From assembly GCF_013377885.1 (NCBI RefSeq), contig NZ_JABKAU010000032.1:1-55471 (forward strand): DNA of 55,471 nucleotides. Direction: 5' to 3'. Both the position numbers and the translations under genes were made by a program. Position 1 is the first letter of the stretch. The number at the start of each line of letters is the position of its first letter. Source of the stretch: Hymenobacter lapidiphilus. Its GTDB lineage: Bacteria > Bacteroidota > Bacteroidia > Cytophagales > Hymenobacteraceae. Of the stretch, positions 37,395 through 45,619 are shown piece by piece. A model generated the notes under the pieces. It did not search any database and was not told the origin of the DNA. It was given only the letters and a program-made list of their open reading frames with translations.

Positions 37395-37791
37395 GTGCGC
37401 TGACTTACGGCCAATAATGCCAGTTCTCACTGTGGATTCAACACCCTGAAGTAGCCGTGAGTTGCCGGGCTACCGCGCAGCGTAAGCTACTCTGGTCTGA
37501 GCGCATCACCCATTCTCATTTATCGCCGCCCACCTTGGTTTAGCGCCGGGGTGGGATTTCGGGTTTAGGGAGGCTTTGTTCAGGACCTCTGGTCAGCTCT
37601 AAGCCCTGCGCTTGCACCAGCCCTTTGTGCTCTACTTCAAGATTTTAAAGGTAAAAAATAACGGCTTTTTCTTTTTTTTTGATTGAAGGCCTCACTGTTA
37701 AAAAAGCGCAAAATCAGCGTGCAAAGGAATATTTACATTACCGCAACCACTATCTATAAGTAAAACTATATATATCAATTATAGCAAGTTA
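37395..37791. other. Non-coding stretch after the polysaccharide locus
   Basis: About 400 bp without a supportable gene. Just after the GT11 stop there is a 6-bp hairpin (GTAAGT and ACTTAC, near 37393-37411). From about 37640 the DNA becomes AT-rich with A and T runs, leading into the promoter at 37792-37824. I see nothing else in it. Confidence 0.5.
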
Positions 37792-37824
37792 TTGAACAAA
37801 ATATAGATAGCCGCTGTATATTTG
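37792..37824 (+). promoter_or_regulatory. Bacteroidetes-type promoter, both boxes
   Basis: A TTG (37792-37794) and an exact TAnnTTTG box, TATATTTG (37817-37824), are 22 nt apart, within the range given for Bacteroidetes -33/-7 promoters. The -7 box and following TCC are the same as in the glnN promoter. Transcription should start near 37831, about 470 nt before the secreted protein's ATG. This is the best promoter match in the window. Confidence 0.7.
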
Positions 37825-37830
37825 TCCGAA

Positions 37831-38304
37831 ACGCAGAAAGTGAAGTTGGTGAATGCCCCGCAAAAAGAACTTGGTTCTTTATAAGCATTGCGGTTGTTGA
37901 AGGAGGTTTGTAGTTGGAGGAGAAGTTGGTTTTACTCGCGGTTCAGCAGCTTTACTCGTTCCCGAGTGCTGAGTGAAATAAAGATGAGAGTGTGATTGCT
38001 CTGCTGGCAGACAGCTTATTGGCGCATTACTAACCTACCGGATTGAAAAACCCGTTGGGCTGATGCTGCCGCTAAATCTGCTGGTAGTGGCAATAGAAAA
38101 GCCGTCTCCGATGTGGGAGACGCATGTGTGGGTCTGATTCGTGAGGTTGGGAAAAACGTGGAGCTAAGTCCGAAGAGAACCATCTTACGAAATAGGACTA
38201 TTGCTTTCTTTTTAGCCACAATAGGCTGAAAAATAAAAAAGTTTCCACTTAAAATACCTAAAAGTTTGAAAGTAGCATCCTGGAAAAACCACATTGGCAC
38301 ATCA
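37831..38304 (+). ncRNA. Candidate structured leader or small RNA
   Basis: Downstream of a strong promoter match there are about 470 nt without a convincing protein. Nested pairing is visible: AAAGAAC-TTG-GTTCTTT (a 7-bp stem, about 37867-37883) inside CCGCAA/TTGCGG arms, and CGTCTCC/GGAGACG near 38102-38121. The purine-rich strand holds repeated GTTG and GGAGG-like stretches. It could be the 5' untranslated region of the secreted protein gene or a separate small RNA. I do not recognise it as 6S, tmRNA, RNase P RNA, SRP RNA or a known riboswitch. Confidence 0.4.
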
Positions 38305-41259
38305 ATGCGTGCTTCTCTTATCGGGCTGGCGCTGCTGCCTGCACTGGCACAGGCCCAGAACGTACCGAATGTTACCTACCAAGGTCCCATCACCATTACC
38401 CAGGGCGGTACCTACACTGGCAACTACCGCAGTACCGATTCGGGTACGCCGGCCGTTACCATTGCCACCTCTGCCCCGGTTACGCTGCAAGGCTGCGTGA
38501 TAGTTGGCCCCGGCGACCTAATTCAGGCCAACGGAGTACCCGGCGACATCACCGTGCTCAACTCCCAAGCCTTCGGCACCACCCCCACCCAGGACAACCG
38601 CTACCGGGGCCGCTTTATAGCCGCTACCAATGCCAAGAACATCCGGGCTGAAAACAACTACCTGGAGCACACCACGGGCTTCACCATCTACCGCTTCAGC
38701 GGCGACGGCTCGCCCAGCCAGACGGTGCGCATCATACGCAACAAGGTGCTCGATATCGACGGGCGCACCCGCAACGGCGGCGTGCAGCTGGCCAACTTCA
38801 TCGGCCTGAACACGGTGCGGGCGGTGGGCAACATCGAAATTGCCTGGAACCAGGTCATCAACGAGCCCAACCTCTCGTCGGTCGAAGACAACATCAACTT
38901 TTACAACTCCGGCGGCACGGTCCAGAGCCCGGCCCGTGTGCACGACAATTACGTGCAGGGTGCCTACCCCTTCCCGGCCACCAGCGGTACCTACTCGGGC
39001 ACCGGCATGACTACCGACGGCGACGGCACTACCGTGAGCACGGTGCCCGCCTACCTGAATGCCTTCAACAACCAGTTCATTTCGACCTGTAACGCGGGCA
39101 TGAATATCGCCGCAGGACACGACATCAACTATTACGACAACCGCATTGTAACCAGCGGTTTTCTGCCCGACGGAACGGCCCTGCGCGCCGTGTATGCCGG
39201 TACGGCCGTGTTCAATGGCCACCAAGTACCCAGCAGCGTCTTCTACAACAATAGCATTCGCAACAACACCATCGGCTACCGGAACCCGGCGTACAGAATT
39301 CCATTCCCGGAGCGGCACGACCTTTCCAACGGCGCCTGCGCCACCTGCACCGGCACCACGCACTTGCCCAACCCCATCACCCTGAGCACGGAGCAGAACG
39401 AGTTTGTGCTCTGGCAGCAGAAGCTGCAGCAGAACAACATCACGATTGGTGCATCCGGCACGGCTTCACCGCCAACCCCGCCGGCCAATACGGCACCAGT
39501 GGTTAGCCTGAGCGCGCCGGGCTCGGCCACAGTGGGCACGGCCCTGGCCCTGACGGCCACGGCCTCCGACGCCGACGGCAGTGTGAGCAAAGTCGAGTTC
39601 TTCAACGGCGCCACCAAACTGGGCGAAGACCTGACCGCACCCTATGCCCTGAGCTTCACGCCTGCCACGGCCGGCACACTGAGCCTGACGGCCCGTGCCA
39701 CCGACAACGCCGGCGCCGCTACGACCTCGGCCACCGTGGCCCTGAACGTGACCGCACCAGTTGCCACCTTCTATCGGGCGCTGAACCTGGGCGGCTCGGC
39801 CCTGACTATTGACGGCAACAGCTGGGAGGCCGCCGCCGGCGCCTCGGGCTTCTCCACCAACGCCTCGGGCTGGTCCAGCCGCGGCTCGGCCCTGAACCCG
39901 GCCACCGACGCCAATCGGGCCGACATGCTCACCTCCGCCCTCTTCGGCACCGGCCCCACCCTGGCCCTGAACGTGCCTAACGGCAGCTACGGCGTCTACC
40001 TCTATATCTGGGAGAATGACAGCCCCGTGACGGTGAACGTGCTGGTAGAAGGCAAAACCGTGCGCTCGGGCTACAGCACCGGCAACGCCGGCCACTGGGA
40101 GCGCCTGGGCCCGTTCGCCACCAACGTCACCGATGGCACGCTCAACGTGGCCACCACCGGCGGAAACGTTAACCTCGCCGGACTCGAAATATACCAGGGT
40201 TCCGGCACGGCTTCACCGCCAACCCCGCCGGCCAATACGGCACCAGTGGTTAGCCTGAGCGCGCCGGGCTCGGCCACAGTGGGCACGGCCCTGGCCCTGA
40301 CGGCCACGGCCTCCGACGCCGACGGCAGTGTGAGCAAAGTCGAGTTCTTCAACGGCGCCACCAAACTGGGCGAAGACCTGACCGCACCCTATGCCCTGAG
40401 CTTCACGCCTGCCACGGCCGGCACACTGAGCCTGACGGCCCGTGCCACCGACAACGCCGGCGCCGCTACGACCTCGGCCACCGTGGCCCTGAACGTGACC
40501 GCACCAGTTGCCACCTTCTATCGGGCGCTGAACCTGGGCGGCTCGGCCCTGACTATTGACGGCAACAGCTGGGAGGCCGCCGCCGGCGCCTCGGGCTTCT
40601 CCACCAACGCCTCGGGCTGGTCCAGCCGCGGCTCGGCCCTGAACCCGGCCACCGACGCCAATCGGGCCGACATGCTCACCTCCGCCCTCTTCGGCACCGG
40701 CCCCACCCTGGCCCTGAACGTGCCTAACGGCAGCTACGGCGTCTACCTCTATATCTGGGAGAATGACAGCCCCGTGACGGTGAACGTGCTGGTAGAAGGC
40801 AAAACCGTGCGCTCGGGCTACAGCACCGGCAACGCCGGCCACTGGGAGCGCCTGGGCCCGTTCGCCACCAACGTCACCGATGGCACGCTCAACGTGGCCA
40901 CCACCGGCGGAAACGTTAACCTCGCCGGACTCGAAATATACCAGGGCTCCGGCGCGGCGGGTACCGGAACCGTCTTGGCTGCCTCCGCCTCTTCCAGCAT
41001 CTCGCTGGGTGCGTTGCGCCTGTATCCTAACCCCACGGTTGCCAGCATGCAACTGCAGTTGCCGGTAACCACAGCCGAGGAAGTGGAAGTGGGTATCTAT
41101 ACCATCCAGGGCGTTTCACTCAGCCGCCAGCGGATAGTAATTGAGCCCAACACCCCAAGCCAGCCCATCCCGACCAACAACCTGGTAGCGGGCACCTACA
41201 TTCTGCGCGTGCTTAGTGGCTCTCAACGGGGTAAATCCCTGCAATTTGTAAAGCAGTAG
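38305..41259 (+). CDS. Secreted beta-helix protein with T9SS sorting domain
   Basis: 984-residue exported protein. A Sec signal peptide (MRASLIGLALLPALAQAQ) is followed by a right-handed parallel beta-helix domain (about residues 30-375, many NxN and N-x-I-x-x-N turns), then two identical units of 249 residues (about 384-632 and 633-881), each an Ig-like domain (NTAPVVSLSAPGSATVGTAL) plus a carbohydrate-binding-like beta-sandwich (YRALNLGGSALTIDGNSWEA). The end (about 897-984) is a type A T9SS C-terminal domain with LYPNP and a final KSLQFVKQ. The beta-helix suggests polysaccharide binding or lyase activity, but no catalytic residues are recognisable. ATG 38305 gives a proper signal peptide; an upstream TTG does not. 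Confidence 0.85.
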   Translation: MRASLIGLALLPALAQAQNVPNVTYQGPITITQGGTYTGNYRSTDSGTPAVTIATSAPVTLQGCVIVGPGDLIQANGVPGDITVLNSQAFGTTPTQDNRYRGRFIAATNAKNIRAENNYLEHTTGFTIYRFSGDGSPSQTVRIIRNKVLDIDGRTRNGGVQLANFIGLNTVRAVGNIEIAWNQVINEPNLSSVEDNINFYNSGGTVQSPARVHDNYVQGAYPFPATSGTYSGTGMTTDGDGTTVSTVPAYLNAFNNQFISTCNAGMNIAAGHDINYYDNRIVTSGFLPDGTALRAVYAGTAVFNGHQVPSSVFYNNSIRNNTIGYRNPAYRIPFPERHDLSNGACATCTGTTHLPNPITLSTEQNEFVLWQQKLQQNNITIGASGTASPPTPPANTAPVVSLSAPGSATVGTALALTATASDADGSVSKVEFFNGATKLGEDLTAPYALSFTPATAGTLSLTARATDNAGAATTSATVALNVTAPVATFYRALNLGGSALTIDGNSWEAAAGASGFSTNASGWSSRGSALNPATDANRADMLTSALFGTGPTLALNVPNGSYGVYLYIWENDSPVTVNVLVEGKTVRSGYSTGNAGHWERLGPFATNVTDGTLNVATTGGNVNLAGLEIYQGSGTASPPTPPANTAPVVSLSAPGSATVGTALALTATASDADGSVSKVEFFNGATKLGEDLTAPYALSFTPATAGTLSLTARATDNAGAATTSATVALNVTAPVATFYRALNLGGSALTIDGNSWEAAAGASGFSTNASGWSSRGSALNPATDANRADMLTSALFGTGPTLALNVPNGSYGVYLYIWENDSPVTVNVLVEGKTVRSGYSTGNAGHWERLGPFATNVTDGTLNVATTGGNVNLAGLEIYQGSGAAGTGTVLAASASSSISLGALRLYPNPTVASMQLQLPVTTAEEVEVGIYTIQGVSLSRQRIVIEPNTPSQPIPTNNLVAGTYILRVLSGSQRGKSLQFVKQ
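39454..40946 (+). repeat. Perfect tandem duplication, 747-bp period
   Basis: Bases 39454-40199 recur at 40201-40946 without any difference that I can find; the first differences are at the unit borders (T at 40200 against C at 40947). Each unit codes for one Ig-like domain and one beta-sandwich domain. Identity including silent positions points to a very recent duplication or continuing gene conversion. Confidence 0.9.
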
Positions 41260-41292
41260 CCCCGCCCAGGTTAGAGTAGCTGAACACTACCA

Positions 41293-41357
41293 CCGAGCCT
41301 GCATAAGTAAAAAGCCTGGCCCATTATGGGTCAGGCTTTTTACTTATGCAGGCTCGG
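41293..41357. terminator. Bidirectional terminator, 30-bp stem
   Basis: Perfect 26-bp arms (41293-41318 and 41332-41357) continue through one G:T and three more pairs to a 5-nt loop. The inner part is a classical terminator on both strands: stem GCCTGGCCC/GGGTCAGGC followed by TTTTT in either direction. It lies between the convergent secreted-protein and LuxR-type genes, and the last codons of the latter (to 41340) are inside the stem. Confidence 0.85.
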
Positions 41358-42083
41358 CTTGTCTGGTTTCCTGGGCAATGCCGGCCGGTTATCCCTATCA
41401 GTTCGGAGCTTACGGTAGATGTTGCGCCGGTGAGTCTTCAGAGTTAACTCACTAATAAATAACGACTCGGCAATGTTGGCATTCGATTCGCCCACCAGCA
41501 TTCGGTCCATGATTTCCTGTTCGCGCACGCTGAGGACATCGATGGCGGCCGGGCTTTTGTGGGAGTATAACCAGCGGATAAAGTCGGGATGGTTGAGGCT
41601 AAAGTGCACCTCAAAGGTTGTTTTATGGCCGGTGATATCCGTAAACAGGCTCCCCATCGCCAATGGCTTTCCGGCAGCATCCTGGGCCAGAATAAAATCC
41701 TGCCGCAACACTCGCAGAAATGCCCCTGAGCAGGTACGCAGCCGGTAGTCGGTACTGCAACAGATAGTCAGTGGTAACGCGCCCGCTGGTGGCGAATCGA
41801 TATCCGAGAGCTGGATATACTGCCTGAAATCCGTCGCCAACTCCGATGCCCGCCGCACAAACGGCCGGTCATCGGGGTGGATAGCGTTGTCGAGCAAATT
41901 GAATTCAATCAGGTTGGGGGCGTAGCCCAACACCTTCTCGGCGTGCTGACTCACGTAAAAGCAGCGCTGCTGCCACAGCTCGAAAGCCACCAGAAACTGG
42001 TTGGCCAGCAGGTTCTGGCCCAACCTATCGGCTTCCCGATATATGGTTTCATCAAAAGCCTGCAGGGTAAGGGAGGCATGCAT
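41340..42083 (-). CDS. PAS-domain LuxR-family regulator
   Basis: 247-residue cytoplasmic DNA-binding protein. Residues about 30-165 form a PAS-like sensor domain (HAEKVLGYAPNLIEFNLLDN, then HPDDRPFVRRA and GSLFTDITGHK); residues about 180-232 are a GerE/LuxR helix-turn-helix (LSVREQEIMDRMLVGESNAN, ISELTLKTHRRNIYRKL). No response-regulator receiver domain is present, so it senses a ligand through PAS or an unknown partner. Bacteroidetes carry many such proteins, often local regulators; the convergent secreted protein is a possible but unproven target. Confidence 0.85.
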   Translation of the reverse strand: MHASLTLQAFDETIYREADRLGQNLLANQFLVAFELWQQRCFYVSQHAEKVLGYAPNLIEFNLLDNAIHPDDRPFVRRASELATDFRQYIQLSDIDSPPAGALPLTICCSTDYRLRTCSGAFLRVLRQDFILAQDAAGKPLAMGSLFTDITGHKTTFEVHFSLNHPDFIRWLYSHKSPAAIDVLSVREQEIMDRMLVGESNANIAESLFISELTLKTHRRNIYRKLRTDRDNRPALPRKPDKPSLHK

Positions 42084-42541
42084 AGGGCGGATAAAAACTG
42101 CTTTCCAGATAAGTCAGGTGAGGGTGTCGTCGGAATCGTATGGTTCCGCAACGGTTGTGGCGGTAGTCCCATTGCGAAAACCGGGCAGCGGGAAACCCGC
42201 CACAGCTTGCTCAACAACCTGGTTCAGGCCTTCGAAAACTGCGCAGATTTCGATTTTCTCTCTTCATAGGCAGCTCGCTAGCATTGACCAAACGCATTTC
42301 TGGAAGTATGCAGCGTCATTTATGAGCGCTCGGATGCGCAGTAGCTTTATGGCAAGGCCGCGCAGATCTTTTTGGGAAGGCTTCTTGACAGTTTCTTCAA
42401 TATGCAATTATAAATATATAATACGAATATAATATAATTAAGCGGGTTTTCACAGCGCTATGTTCCTTTCGCTGATGCTTTACCCGTAGTCCTTGCTGAT
42501 GCGCTTTCTACCCGTCTGCTTTCGTACCTGCCACCACCTAT
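42084..42541. other. Intergenic region between LuxR-type and Usp genes
   Basis: 458 bp with divergent neighbours, so it should hold two promoters. An AT-rich patch at 42400-42440 (repeated TATAAT-like sequence) is the likeliest promoter zone for the stress protein. I found no exact TAnnTTTG box and no convincing gene. Confidence 0.4.
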
Positions 42542-43318
42542 ATGCCTACATCCATCGTTGTGCTTAGTCAAAGCGAGTCTGCTTCGAAAGCAGCCGTATC
42601 CTACGCTACGCTCCTCGCCAGGGCAATGGCCGTGCCCGTCTGTCTGCTTCAGATGGCGGCGGGTCCCGTGCTGGCCGGCGAATCAACTCCTGGTATGGCT
42701 GATGACATAGCTAGGCCAGCAGCCACGCTAGAGGAAACGATTGTACCGACCCTGGCCAACAAAGACGCGCTGCTGGTTGTGATGACCGTGCCGGCTACGT
42801 CAAGTCCCTCCGCCGGCCTGGCGGATCCGGCAGTCTGGTCGCTGCTGCCAGCCATCAGCCCGCCGCTGCTGCTCGTGCCAAGCGGCCTGACCAGCCAGGA
42901 GCCCCCCTCGCATATTGCGCTGGTAACCGATGGTGACCCTTTTACCCTCATGCATGGGCAGCGCGCCATGCATGCGCTACTACTCACCCTGCCTGTTCTT
43001 ATCACGGTGCTGCACACGCCAACTGCGCGCTCCACCTCTTCGCCAGCCGATGCGTTACAAACCCTGCTCACATGTGGTTTGGCAGCCCGCTACCTCACTA
43101 CTGCCGCAGCCCTCGTAGTACCAGGTGGCAATGCGGCAGATAAGATTTTAAGCGGGGTTCCGGACCGAGTACGGGAGCTACGGGCCGACTTGCTCGTCCT
43201 GATTATCCGGCGGGGTGCCCTGCGGGAAGCCGGTTTTGGGAGGAGCATGATGGCCGCATTGCTTCAGCAAAGTCCGGTTCCGATACTGCTGTTGCTCGCC
43301 GCGGAGCAGGCGGGCTGA
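42542..43318 (+). CDS. Universal stress protein (UspA family)
   Basis: 258-residue tandem-type Usp. The N-terminal half begins TSIVVLSQSESASKAAVSYA and ends in PPLLLVPSGL; the second half ends in SPVPILLLLAAE. The ATP-binding G-2x-G-9x-G(S/T) motif is not evident, so it may be of the non-ATP-binding sort. It is convergent with a Crp/Fnr-type regulator 54 bp away; in several bacteria Usp genes are controlled by FNR-like proteins under low oxygen, so a functional link is possible. Confidence 0.75.
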   Translation: MPTSIVVLSQSESASKAAVSYATLLARAMAVPVCLLQMAAGPVLAGESTPGMADDIARPAATLEETIVPTLANKDALLVVMTVPATSSPSAGLADPAVWSLLPAISPPLLLVPSGLTSQEPPSHIALVTDGDPFTLMHGQRAMHALLLTLPVLITVLHTPTARSTSSPADALQTLLTCGLAARYLTTAAALVVPGGNAADKILSGVPDRVRELRADLLVLIIRRGALREAGFGRSMMAALLQQSPVPILLLLAAEQAG

Positions 43319-43372
43319 CAGCCTGATTTTGGTCAGGTGTAGCAGGCCAATGCCGCTGCTACCCGTTGGCCG

Positions 43373-44080
43373 CTAATCATACTGCGTGGCGATATTCACC
43401 AGCCTCATCGTGTCCAGAATAGTAATGGCGCTTCCGTGCGTACTGAGCATGCCTTCGGCCTTGAATTCAGAAAGCATTCGGGTGGAGGTTTCTTTGGTGG
43501 TGCCCATCAGCGCGCCCAGATCTTCGCGGGTGATGGAGAAAGAGAGGGAGTCGGGTTGGTCCTTACTCCGGTACGTGCGCAGCAGCAGCAACAGGGCTTC
43601 GGCCAGCCGCTCGCGTACCGGTTTGTAGGCCAGGTGCAACATGCGCTCCTCGGTTTCGCCCAGCGTTTTGGAAAGCAGCTGAATCAGGCCGTTGGAAAAA
43701 ACGCTGTTGTTGCTCATCTCCTGAAAGAAATCTTCTTTTCGCACCAGGCACACTGTGCAGGTATCAAGCGCTACGGCCGAAGCTGAGTGCAGGGTGCCGG
43801 TTACCAGGCCGCGGTAGCCCAGCATGTCGCCGCCCTTGGCCAGCCGCACGATTTGCTCCTTGCCGTCGCCCCCGGTTTTAGAAATTTTTATTATCCCGTC
43901 GTGCACGCAATACAATCCCAGTGCCCTGCTTCCTTCACGGAAGATGACTTGCCCGGCCACGTATTGCTGCGCAGTTTTATGCAGCCCTATTTCTTCCTGC
44001 TCATCCTTACCGCAGCAGTGCAGCAGAGAGAGATGATAACTGGGGCAGGAGTGACATTGAGGTGTAGAGAAACGGTTCAT
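43373..44080 (-). CDS. Crp/Fnr-family regulator with N-terminal cysteines
   Basis: 235-residue transcription factor: an N-terminal cyclic-nucleotide-binding-like beta-barrel (about residues 35-140, with AGQVIFREGSRALGLYCVHD) and a C-terminal winged helix (ITREDLGALMGTTKETSTRM, about residues 180-200). Before the barrel there are C9xxC12 and C22C23, and inside it C58, C108 and C111. This resembles the three N-terminal cysteines plus one internal cysteine that hold the 4Fe-4S cluster in FNR, so oxygen or redox sensing is plausible though unproven. The cyclic-nucleotide contacts of CRP are not conserved. It is convergent with the Usp gene. Confidence 0.85.
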   Translation of the reverse strand: MNRFSTPQCHSCPSYHLSLLHCCGKDEQEEIGLHKTAQQYVAGQVIFREGSRALGLYCVHDGIIKISKTGGDGKEQIVRLAKGGDMLGYRGLVTGTLHSASAVALDTCTVCLVRKEDFFQEMSNNSVFSNGLIQLLSKTLGETEERMLHLAYKPVRERLAEALLLLLRTYRSKDQPDSLSFSITREDLGALMGTTKETSTRMLSEFKAEGMLSTHGSAITILDTMRLVNIATQYD

Positions 44081-44761
44081 AGCGAGGGGAAAGGAGCGAG
44101 TGATTCTTGTGTATTGCCGCCGATTAGGACGAGTAACTAGCAGCCCGAAAGCCGATAGCGCGCTTGGAGTAGTTGGATATACTGCAAGTGTAGTGGAGCA
44201 GTTTGAGCCTGTATCTTGACATCAGCTGATGCCCGTACAAATTCAAAAATTGTCTTCTAAATATATTTTTTATTAATATAACACTAATAAGCAATACAAG
44301 CAATACCCCGATAGCAGTATATTTGTAATATATTTTGTTTTTATATCATCAATCATTTACTGGCTGCTTATTCATATATATGCGCTTATCGTGTTGAAGC
44401 GTATAAGCAAGCAGTACCGTTAGTCCCGACATATTGCCCACTGAAGAGCCGTTTGAGGCCCGCAAAAGAGTAATAGCAGCTGATAAACAGCGTATTACAC
44501 TCAGGTCACTCTCCTAAATCCTCGCGCTTCTGCATAACTCCTCGTCCCTATAGTTCAATGCAGCTGCCACCAGAACTCCGTCAGATTTCGCATTCCTCCT
44601 ACCCTGCCACTTGCTCTCCAGGCGCACTGCTGGAAACAACGCATTGCTAAACACAAAATAGTGGGCGTTAGCAGTAGCAATCGTGTGGACACGATTGCTA
44701 CTGCTAACGCCCACTATTTTGTGCAGGGACTGATGTATAAATCCCCCGATTCTGGGAGGAG
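44081..44761. other. 681-bp intergenic region
   Basis: Holds an AT-rich part (about 44240-44380), likely upstream DNA of the Crp/Fnr gene, and the perfect hairpin at 44652-44723. No gene could be supported; the short open frames lack any protein-like composition. Confidence 0.5.
44652..44723. repeat. Perfect 35-bp hairpin
   Basis: The arms 44652-44686 and 44689-44723 are exact complements with only GG between them. It lies 39 bp beyond the stop of the lipocalin-like gene on the minus strand, so it may serve as its terminator, but no good T run follows. It could also be a mobile or cruciform-forming repeat. Confidence 0.8.
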
Positions 44762-45235
44762 TTAGTGGCTATACACGGAAGTGTAGGTAGTCACGGAGCC
44801 ATTGGTAGCGGCATCGGTGTAGGACAAGCTCAGTTTGTCAGCTGTTAGCTCCGTTACGGCGAGGTTGCGTACACGCTCGGACAGCGTCAGCTTAATGGAG
44901 TCGCCCGCAGGATTCAGCAGCCAGCGCCCCACAGCAGGGGTCGAATGGGCTCCGCCTTTATGCACCGTATACGTGCCATCGGCCTGAAAATCGGCCAGCT
45001 GGTCCAGCATGCTGGGGCTAACGTGCGAAAAAAGGTCGGCTTCGGTCACTTTGTCGGCCGTGCTGGTGCTTACCAGAAGCCCCGTTTGGTGCCAGTTGCT
45101 ACTAGCCAGCTGGAGCGGGCGGCTCACAGCAACACTTTCAACGGCCATCGGGCTTACCTCTTCGAGGTCTTTGTTGCACGAAAACAGGCTGCACGCAATA
45201 GCAGCCAGGCTCAAAAACATGGGTACTCTCTTCAT
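44762..45235 (-). CDS. Lipocalin-like lipoprotein
   Basis: 157-residue envelope lipoprotein. The signal peptide ends in LFSC (Cys20); after it comes a Ser/Val-rich linker. Residues about 45-157 have the pattern of small Bacteroidetes lipocalin-like domains: a Trp near the first strand (SSNWHQTG), FQADGTYTVHKGG, GRWLLNPAGDSIKL and LTADKLSLSYTD as alternating beta strands. The ligand is unknown. It is a single gene; a weak -7-like box (AAGATTTG on the minus strand, near 45289-45296) lies about 55 bp upstream. Confidence 0.7.
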   Translation of the reverse strand: MKRVPMFLSLAAIACSLFSCNKDLEEVSPMAVESVAVSRPLQLASSNWHQTGLLVSTSTADKVTEADLFSHVSPSMLDQLADFQADGTYTVHKGGAHSTPAVGRWLLNPAGDSIKLTLSERVRNLAVTELTADKLSLSYTDAATNGSVTTYTSVYSH

Positions 45236-45600
45236 TAAACAGGGTTTAGGAATTCAACTTCACGCGATGTTGCGTAGTATTTCTTCAGCACAAATCTTTC
45301 TCACAACCACTTCAACACTCTCCTCTAAGCACAACCCACCTTCTGTTGTAGCCCCCCAAACAAACACTTTCTCTTATGAGTTCAACCGCACTATTTTAGC
45401 GAATAGAATACTACGCGCATAGCCTCAGCGGGCGGTGGGTCGGGTCTTTGGTGAGGGTAGCTGGGTCCTTCTGCCACTGAGCATACAACAAACTCATGTT
45501 GTGTACACTTCCTCATCAGGTAGGCCAATCAAAAATAGGAGTTTCTAGACTTGTGTTCCAGGTGGCCCGCCTCACTGCCGCAAGCTCGCCGCTTCCGCCG
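45236..45600. other. Intergenic region before the MtaB gene
   Basis: 365 bp between divergent genes. Apart from the weak minus-strand promoter candidate near 45289 and a short ACAACA/TGTTGT dyad near 45484-45501 I see no structure and no gene in it. Confidence 0.4.
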
Positions 45601-45608
45601 TATCTTTG
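45601..45608 (+). promoter_or_regulatory. Promoter -7 box of the MtaB gene
   Basis: TATCTTTG is an exact TAnnTTTG match ending 11 nt before the ATG at 45620, giving an almost leaderless transcript. No -33 element was found at a normal distance. Confidence 0.6.
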
Positions 45609-45619
45609 CGGCCTTGCTT

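Noticed and set aside
38016..38300. Minus-strand 94-residue open frame in the leader region
   Set aside because: No recognisable domain, no promoter or start signals, and it lies over the region with RNA-like structure. I cannot exclude it, but I do not support it.
42126..42152. Peptide VVGIVWFRN, like the N-terminus of DNA photolyase
   Set aside because: Only nine residues agree; the following sequence (GCGGSPIAKT) does not continue into RNDLRL, and no other part of a photolyase is found nearby.
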